From Methylorubrum populi (GTDB taxonomy: Bacteria; Pseudomonadota; Alphaproteobacteria; Rhizobiales; Beijerinckiaceae), in the NCBI RefSeq assembly GCF_002355515.1, contig NZ_AP014809.1, positions 4,116,501-4,180,500 on the forward strand: a stretch of 64,000 nucleotides of DNA, read 5' to 3'. Below the pieces are notes generated by a model that was given only the letters and a program-made list of their open reading frames with translations, was not told the DNA's origin and ran no database searches. The position numbers were made by a program, and so were the translations under genes. This document shows, piece after piece, positions 58,247 to 64,000 of this stretch (position 1 is the first letter of the stretch; each line of letters starts with the position of its first letter).

Positions 58247-58461
58247 GCGGGCGGCAACCAAGGTCGGCTCTGGAGCATCACAGCCTCGGAGCCGGCGGTC
58301 CACACTCCACCCAACACGGACCTTCCAGCAAGCGCGGTGACATATCACTCCTCGATGACCGGAGGCTCTGATCGGCCACCGTGCGCCCCGCGACGATGGC
58401 AAGTCTCGGCGCCCGGCGATCCGGGGCGCGACAGGGCCGGATCGGGCGCCTGGGGCCGCAC

Positions 58462-59679
58462 CTATCGGAGCTTCATCAGATCGTCGATCGCGCGCTCGAC
58501 CTTTAGCCGCGCGGCATAGTGCGTCATGTGGCCGATGCCGGGCAGGAGCCGCAGGGTGCTGCCGGGGATCGTCGTGTGCAGCCGCACCGAGTGCTCGCCG
58601 GCCTTGACGATGGCGTCCGCGTCCCCGGCCAGGATCGAGACCGGCAGCGTCAAACCCCCGTAGCGGCGCTGGAGCCCGGTGACGGCCGCGTTCATCGAGG
58701 CGGCGTCCTCCGAGACCGCCCGCGCCTGCGTCGCCGCCGCCGCGATCTCGACGGGGAAGCGCGCCTTGAACCGGGCCGGCACGGCCTGCGGCCAGAACAC
58801 GGGCCGGAACGACTGCTCGGTGAGCGCCGCGCTCATCTTCGCGGGCACCAGTGCGCGGGCCGCGTCGCCGAGGCCCGGTATGGCAAGCGGGGCGATCAGG
58901 GCCGCGTCGGCTCGATGTCCCGGAAAGTAGGAGCCCGAGAGCAGCACGAGCCCGCGCAGGGTCCGCCGCCCGTCGGCGGCAAGCGCCAGCGCGACGATCG
59001 TGCCCCAGGAATGCCCGACCACGAGGGGCCGCTCGACGGCGAGCTGTTCCAGCACCCGGTGCAGGAGCACGGCCTGGGCTTGAGCCGTCCAGAGGCGGTG
59101 GCGGGGGCGGGCGGTATAGCCGAAGCCGGGGCGGTCGATCGCGATGACCCGGTAGCGCGCCGCCAGCCGGTCGATCAGGCCGCAGATCGCAAAATCCTCG
59201 GCCATGGTGCCGTTGCCGTGGACGAGCACCACCGGACGCCCGCGCCCGCGCAGGATCACGTGCACGGGCAGGCCGTCGACGGTCACGAACCGGCCGGGGG
59301 GCCGGCGGACGGTCTCGGGGCCGGAGGAGGCGAAGGCCGCCTCGACCACCTTCTCGGTGTGCCGGACCGTCCGCTTCACGGATCGGGCCGTCGCCTTGCG
59401 CGTCTCGCGGATCGCCTGCTCGGTCGATCGGGTCACGGCCTTGCTGGCCGCATCGGCGGCGGCCTTGATCGACCGCGTGACCTGCCGCGTCGTGCGGTTC
59501 AAGCTTCGGCGCACGAGGCGCCGGGTCTGACGAGAAGGATCGAAGGGAAACACGGCGCCTCGCGGGGCAGCGGGCCGATCCAGCCCCGGGTTGCTGGTCC
59601 CGCCTCGTCGGGGCGACACCTCACCGCGACGCACCGAAGCGCCGCCCGCCGACACTACCGAGTTTCTGCCGCAGCGCAC
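58462..59679 (-). CDS. Alpha/beta hydrolase with basic helical N-terminal extension
   Basis: 405 residues. Residues about 50-115 are a Lys/Arg/Thr-rich helix (TRQVTRSIKAAADAASKAVT) not found in standard members. The hydrolase core has VVLVHGNGTMAEDF, the elbow GHSWGTIVAL (Ser), ILAGDADAIVKAGE (Asp) and GIGHMTHYA (His). A GTG at 59553 (VFPFDPSRQTRR) is a plausible later start. Substrate unknown; the extension may mediate membrane or nucleic-acid contact. Confidence 0.78.
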   Translation of the reverse strand: MRCGRNSVVSAGGASVRRGEVSPRRGGTSNPGLDRPAAPRGAVFPFDPSRQTRRLVRRSLNRTTRQVTRSIKAAADAASKAVTRSTEQAIRETRKATARSVKRTVRHTEKVVEAAFASSGPETVRRPPGRFVTVDGLPVHVILRGRGRPVVLVHGNGTMAEDFAICGLIDRLAARYRVIAIDRPGFGYTARPRHRLWTAQAQAVLLHRVLEQLAVERPLVVGHSWGTIVALALAADGRRTLRGLVLLSGSYFPGHRADAALIAPLAIPGLGDAARALVPAKMSAALTEQSFRPVFWPQAVPARFKARFPVEIAAAATQARAVSEDAASMNAAVTGLQRRYGGLTLPVSILAGDADAIVKAGEHSVRLHTTIPGSTLRLLPGIGHMTHYAARLKVERAIDDLMKLR

Positions 59680-59722
59680 AACCGTGGGGGAGGGCGCGTG
59701 GAGAACGGCGGATGCCTTCCCC

Positions 59723-61201
59723 TCAATGGGCCGGCAGCGAGGCCTCCGCCTTGTCGTGCTGGCCGAAGCGCTCGACCAGGGTGGCGCTGGCCTCGTTGAG
59801 GCCCACCACCTCCACCGCCTTGCCGGCGGCGCGGGCCTTCATCACCACGCGGTCGAGGGCGCCCACCGCCGAGATGTCCCAGAAATGCGCCGCGTGCACG
59901 TCGATGACGAGGCGCTCCACCGGCTCGCGGATGTCGATCGCCTCGGCGAAGGTGCCGGCCGAGGCGAAGAACACCTGGCCCGAGACCCGGTAGGTGCGGG
60001 TGCGCCCGTCCGGCGACAGCTCGGAGGCGATCCGGCTCATCCGCGCGACCTTTCCGGCGAAGAACACGCCCGAGAGCAGGACGCCGACGAGCACGCCGAT
60101 GGCGAGATCCCGGGTCGCGACCACCACGGCGACGGTGGCGAGCATCACCACCGAGGAGGGCAGCGGATTGCTGCGCAGCTCCGCGAGCGAGCGCCAGGAG
60201 AAGGTGTTCAATGAGACCATGATCATCACCGCCGTCAGCGCCGCCACGGGCACGATGGCGAGAAGATCCTGCAGCAGCACCAGCAGCACGAGGAGGAAGG
60301 CGCCCGCCACCAGGGTCGAGAGCCGGCCGCGGGCGCCGGACGAGACGTTGATGACCGATTGCCCGATCATGGCGCAGCCGCCCATGCCGCCGAACAGGGC
60401 CGAGCTCATGTTGGCCACGCCCTGGCCCATGCATTCGCGGTTCTTGGAGCTGCCGGTATCAGTCATGTCGTCGACGATCTGCGCCGTAAGCAGGCTCTCC
60501 AGCAGGCCGACCGCCGCGAGCGTCGCGGAGTAGGGCAGGATGATGCGCAGGGTCTCGAGGGTCAGCGGCACCTCCGGCAGGGCCAGGCTCGGCAGGGTGG
60601 TCGGCAGCGCACCGAGATGGGCGACGGTGCGCACGTCGAGCCCGAGATAGGCGGTCAGCGCGGTGAGCACGGCGATGGCGACGAGCGGCGAGGGCACCGC
60701 GCGGGTGAGCCTCGGGAAGCCGTAGATGATGGCGAGCCCCAGCGCGATCAGGCCGTAGGTGGCCGGGGTCACGCCGGTGAGTTCGGGCAGCTGCGCTAAA
60801 AAGATCAGGATCGCCAGCGCGTTGACGAAGCCGGTCATCACCGAGCGCGAGACGAAGCGCATCAGCCGCCCGAGCCGGGCGAGCCCGGCGAGGATCTGGA
60901 ACACGCCCATCAGGATGGTGGCGGCGAAGAGATACTGGACGCCGTGGTCGCGCACGAGATCGACCATCACCACCGCGGTGGCGGCGGTGGCGGCCGAGAT
61001 CATGGCCGGACGCCCACCAGCGAAGGCGATGACGCAGGCGATCACCACGGAGGCGTAGAGCCCGACCTTGGGATCGACCCCGGCGATGACCGAGAAGCCG
61101 ATCGCCTCCGGGATCAGGGCGAGGGCGACGACGATGCCGGAAAGGGTGTCGGCCCACGGGTTCGCGAACCACGCGCGGGCGGCTTGTCGGGCAGGGGACA
61201 T
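59723..61201 (-). CDS. SulP family anion permease with STAS domain
   Basis: 492 residues from ATG 61201 ([20 protein letters not shown]). About 10-12 spans with SulP phrases: [57 protein letters not shown] and [20 protein letters not shown]. The C-terminal STAS domain (about 390-490) ends with [18 protein letters not shown]. These import sulphate, bicarbonate or other anions; which one cannot be told here. Confidence 0.93.
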   Translation of the reverse strand: MSPARQAARAWFANPWADTLSGIVVALALIPEAIGFSVIAGVDPKVGLYASVVIACVIAFAGGRPAMISAATAATAVVMVDLVRDHGVQYLFAATILMGVFQILAGLARLGRLMRFVSRSVMTGFVNALAILIFLAQLPELTGVTPATYGLIALGLAIIYGFPRLTRAVPSPLVAIAVLTALTAYLGLDVRTVAHLGALPTTLPSLALPEVPLTLETLRIILPYSATLAAVGLLESLLTAQIVDDMTDTGSSKNRECMGQGVANMSSALFGGMGGCAMIGQSVINVSSGARGRLSTLVAGAFLLVLLVLLQDLLAIVPVAALTAVMIMVSLNTFSWRSLAELRSNPLPSSVVMLATVAVVVATRDLAIGVLVGVLLSGVFFAGKVARMSRIASELSPDGRTRTYRVSGQVFFASAGTFAEAIDIREPVERLVIDVHAAHFWDISAVGALDRVVMKARAAGKAVEVVGLNEASATLVERFGQHDKAEASLPAH

Positions 61202-61385
61202 CTGAGAAAATTTCCGCAGGGGGACGCGGCACCGCGCGGGCGGCGGAGCCAGAAAGGCGTCTCGAATGCGTGATCCGGCGGATCGGCGGCCGGAAGAGCC
61301 ACCCGGGCTTGCACCGGGTCCAGGCGAATATTCGGGCTTGTAGAACGTCAGGTATCGCAGCGCAACACGGAAGACCGGCCGCGCC

Positions 61386-62549
61386 TCAGGCGGTGGCTGC
61401 CGATCGACTCGGCACACTCACTTCCACCTCCGGCCGCCTCGGCCGTGGTGCGAAGTCCGGCGACGCCGGCTTCCGCTCGGCTCCGGCGCCCGCAGGACGG
61501 TCCGACGCGCCGGCCGTGACCGGCGCGCGCGTCTCCGCCAGGGCGTGCACGGCCATCGTCTCGCTGCGGCCGCGCAGGCGGTAGCCTCCGAGCGCCTCGG
61601 CCTCGATCCCGTCGGGGAGGGCGGGCAGCCGGGCCAGGACGGCATCCGAGATCAGCACGCTCCGCCCGGTCTCCCGGCACAGCCCCTCCAGCCGGGCGGT
61701 CGCGTTCATGACGTCGCCGAAATAGGCGATCTTGTGCCGGTCGACGCCGACCTCCGCCGTCACGACGCTGCCGCCGTGCAGGGCCGCGCGCAGTTCGGGA
61801 ACGAGACCGAAGCGCGCGAGCCAACCGTCCCGGTCGGCCTCGAGGGTCCGGCGGATCGCGAAGACGCAGGCGACGCAGCGCGCCCGCTCGATGCCCCGCG
61901 CGAGGGGCCAGGAGACGATGACCTGATCGCCGACATAGTCGTCGATTTGCCCGCGGTAGCGCCGCACCGGCTCGGCGATCGCGGCGAAGACGGCCTTCAG
62001 GAGCTCCTGCGCCGCGAGATCGCCGTGCCTCTCCGCGTAGGTTGTCGATCCGACGAGATCGAGGAAGAGGAACACGCGCTCCTCGCTGACCGGGCGGTGG
62101 TAGCGCCCGAGGATGAGGCTCGTGAACGTCTCGCTGCCGATCAGGTCACGAACGCGCAGAACGGCGACGATCAGCGCCGACACCGCCAGCGCGAAGGGGA
62201 TCGTGAGGAGCTTCGGTGTCACGGCCTCCAGGAAGGTCTTGTCCGCGATGCCGAGCCCCCAGACGATCGAGCCGGTCAACGACATCGCGGTCACGATCAC
62301 GAGGACCAGGCTGATCTCGGCGGCCGCGAAATAGGCAAGCGTCGGCAGCTGCCGCAGGCGCCGGCTATAATCGGCGAGGAAGAGGCCGCGCTCGTAGGCG
62401 ATCACCAGGAGCCCGACACCGGTGCCGTAGAGGACACCGGCGAGCTTCGGCCCATCGGCGAACAGGAGACCGTGCAGCGCGCCGAACGCGGCGCTGACGG
62501 CGGCCATAATCATCCAGAAAAGCGGAGTGCCGTTCGACATGGTCTTCAT
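61386..62549 (-). CDS. Class III adenylate/guanylate cyclase with membrane domain
   Basis: 387 residues. Four hydrophobic spans at about 10-130 ([57 protein letters not shown]) lead to a cyclase domain from about 160: [20 protein letters not shown] with the first metal Asp, [17 protein letters not shown] with the second, then [19 protein letters not shown] and [14 protein letters not shown]. Cyclic nucleotide made here could feed Crp-type regulators, though none is adjacent. Intact catalytic residues suggest activity. Confidence 0.9.
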   Translation of the reverse strand: MKTMSNGTPLFWMIMAAVSAAFGALHGLLFADGPKLAGVLYGTGVGLLVIAYERGLFLADYSRRLRQLPTLAYFAAAEISLVLVIVTAMSLTGSIVWGLGIADKTFLEAVTPKLLTIPFALAVSALIVAVLRVRDLIGSETFTSLILGRYHRPVSEERVFLFLDLVGSTTYAERHGDLAAQELLKAVFAAIAEPVRRYRGQIDDYVGDQVIVSWPLARGIERARCVACVFAIRRTLEADRDGWLARFGLVPELRAALHGGSVVTAEVGVDRHKIAYFGDVMNATARLEGLCRETGRSVLISDAVLARLPALPDGIEAEALGGYRLRGRSETMAVHALAETRAPVTAGASDRPAGAGAERKPASPDFAPRPRRPEVEVSVPSRSAATA

Positions 62550-62797
62550 CGGCTCCGGGACCCGCCGAAGGAGTAGAGAAGCAATCGCGGCGACAGCGTG
62601 ACCCGCGAAGACTTTCCGATGTCCTCCACCCTCTCATCGTGCGGCATCGCACGGATTGAAAATACGCAGAACCGGACCGGGACCACGAGGCGGATTATTT
62701 CCGCACCTCATTCGTGTTGGACCATCGGTCGATAGAGCCACCACTTCGAACCCGCCTCATCCGTGCGCCCGCTCGCTTCGGGGTCGGCCGGGATGCC

Positions 62798-63514
62798 TCA
62801 CCGCAGGAAGCTGACCGCCACCGGCACCAGGATCGCGGTCAGGAAGGCGTTGAGCCCCATGGCGATGCCGGCGAAGGTGCCGGCAACCTCGCTGACCTGG
62901 AAGGCGCGGGCGGTGCCGAGACCGTGGGCGGCGAGCCCCGCCGCGAAGCCGCGGGCGCGCATGTCCTCGATGCGCAGGATCCGCATCAGCGGCGTGACGA
63001 TCACCGCGCCGGCCATGCCGGTCAGCATCACAAGCACGGCAGCCAGCGTCGGGTCGCCGCCGAGGGCTTCGACGATGCCCATGGCGACGCCCGTGGTCAC
63101 GGATTTCGGGGCCATGGCGAGCCGCACGTCGTCGGGGATGCCGGCCAGCCGCGCGAAGACGAGCGCCGAGGTCATCGCCGTGACGCAGCCGACCAGAAGG
63201 GCGGCGAGCATCGGCAGGAGCGCGCGCATCACCGTCGCCCGCCGCTCGTAGAGCGGCACGGCCAGCGCCACCGTGGCCGGCCCGAGCAGGAAGTGCACGA
63301 ACTGCGCGCCCTCGAAATAGGCCCGGTAGGGCGTGCCGGTGAGCGTCAGCACGAGACCGATCATCCAGATCGCGTGGATCACCGGATTGGCGAGCGGGTG
63401 GCGCCCCGCCGCCTGAAAGGCGCGGTCGGCCACGGCGTAGGCCAGCAGCGTCACGGTGAGCCACAGCAGCGGCGTGTGGCTCAGATAGACCCAGAGGGCG
63501 AACTCGCCGGTCAT
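62798..63514 (-). CDS. lrgB: LrgB family membrane protein
   Basis: 238 residues with about seven spans. Family phrases: YEGAQF-like FEGAQFVHFLLGPATVALAV, then MAPKSVTTGVAMGIVEALGG and ARGFAAGLAAHGLGTARAFQ, which match the CidB/LrgB consensus. With LrgA it is linked to murein hydrolase control or small-molecule (glycolate/pyruvate) transport. Starts 4 nt inside the end of the LrgA gene (ATGA). Confidence 0.93.
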   Translation of the reverse strand: MTGEFALWVYLSHTPLLWLTVTLLAYAVADRAFQAAGRHPLANPVIHAIWMIGLVLTLTGTPYRAYFEGAQFVHFLLGPATVALAVPLYERRATVMRALLPMLAALLVGCVTAMTSALVFARLAGIPDDVRLAMAPKSVTTGVAMGIVEALGGDPTLAAVLVMLTGMAGAVIVTPLMRILRIEDMRARGFAAGLAAHGLGTARAFQVSEVAGTFAGIAMGLNAFLTAILVPVAVSFLR

Positions 63515-63897
63515 CGGCGATCCAGCATCCGCGAAACCGCGACGAAGGTGAGCACGGTCGCCGCCAGCGTCAGGGTCACGGAGACGAGGAGCACCAGGGC
63601 GAGCGCGAGGCCGTGGCTCGCCAGCACGTCGAGCTTGCCGACGATGCCGACGCCGGCCGGCACGAACAGGATCGAGAGATGCGCAAGCATCCCCTTGGCG
63701 GTGCCCTCCAGCCCGCCATCGACCAGCGGCGGCGGCAGCCAGCGGGTCGAGGCCGGCTGCGTCCGGTCGCGCAGGACCAGGAAGGCGAGAAGCAGCGCCA
63801 TGCCGATCACCGGCCCCGGCACCGGCAGGCCGGCGGCGCGGGCGGCGACCTCGCCGAGGAGCTGGGCGAGCAGGATCAGGGTCAGGCTGACGATCAT
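63511..63897 (-). CDS. lrgA: CidA/LrgA family holin-like protein
   Basis: 128 residues from ATG 63897 (MIVSLTLILLAQLLGEVAAR); a longer frame to 63942 adds a charged N-terminus and was rejected. Four spans; the LrgA consensus shows GLPVPGPVIGMALLLAFLVL and HLSILFVPAGVGIVGKLDVL. It forms a pair with the overlapping lrgB. Possible roles are control of murein hydrolases or transport; no regulator is visible within the window. Confidence 0.9.
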   Translation of the reverse strand: MIVSLTLILLAQLLGEVAARAAGLPVPGPVIGMALLLAFLVLRDRTQPASTRWLPPPLVDGGLEGTAKGMLAHLSILFVPAGVGIVGKLDVLASHGLALALVLLVSVTLTLAATVLTFVAVSRMLDRR

Positions 63898-64000
63898 TGC
63901 AACGTCCGGGATCCCGAAGGGATCATCCCTTTGGCGGGGCACCAGGGTGGAACCCCGGCAATCTTCCAGGGCCCTGCCCTGGACCCGCGAAAAGGCTCGC

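Overview
The window is high-GC (roughly 70%) alphaproteobacterial chromosome. Gene families and order (sdhCD-A-x-B, mntR/mntH, a BBP2-type porin beside kdsD, DUF6894 proteins, CATTCCGGG-type REP hairpins) suggest Methylobacterium/Methylorubrum. This is inference from recognised families, not a database match.

Region 1 (1-26,125) is the right part of a prophage that continues past the left edge. Late genes lie leftward at 1-3,187. Here the N-terminus of a GpA-type terminase large subunit is fused in frame to a tail-fibre C-terminus, which points to a large internal deletion and a packaging-defective prophage. Positions 3,432-9,476 hold non-phage cargo: small secreted or cytosolic proteins, three Crp/Fnr regulators, a phosphoacceptor-less receiver protein and two DUF6894 proteins. 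An IS1182-type element (9,705-11,367) follows. Leftward early genes (11,451-17,522) encode a NusG-like factor, a MucR-like regulator, a zinc-ribbon protein, a replication protein with internal repeats resembling an origin, a DUF559 nuclease, an MT-A70 methylase and a RusA resolvase. The switch region (18,515-19,965) has a Cro-like gene diverging from an S24-peptidase repressor, with palindromic CGCTAC-N5-GTAGCG operators on both sides. The rightward early operon (20,002-26,012) carries an HNH nuclease, an XRE regulator, a C5-methylase, a MazG-like protein, an excisionase-like protein and a tyrosine integrase. The prophage abuts the 5' half of a CAU-anticodon tRNA gene on the minus strand.

Region 2 (26.1-41.3 kb) is core chromosome: small proteins; mntR and mntH with an MntR-box-like palindrome between them; a LysR regulator diverging from an SLC13-like permease; the succinate dehydrogenase locus, in which a DUF433/DUF5615 toxin-antitoxin pair and a secreted protein separate sdhA from sdhB; an Inh-like lipoprotein; a beta-barrel porin; and kdsD.

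Region 3 (about 42.07-44.51 kb) is a sharply AT-rich island with one large gene, an AAA ATPase fused to a TOPRIM/DUF4435-like domain. It resembles a single-gene PARIS/OLD-type anti-phage system and is the best candidate here for an undescribed system.

Region 4 (44.5-64 kb) is ordinary metabolism and transport: a DMT exporter, an enoyl-CoA hydratase with two SDRs, a CorA-type transporter, a YgiQ radical SAM enzyme, SDRs and alpha/beta hydrolases, pdxA-rsmA, a LysR/SDR pair, a SulP permease, a class III cyclase and the LrgA/LrgB pair. It also holds a nucleotidyltransferase pseudogene broken by an exact 14-bp tandem duplication.
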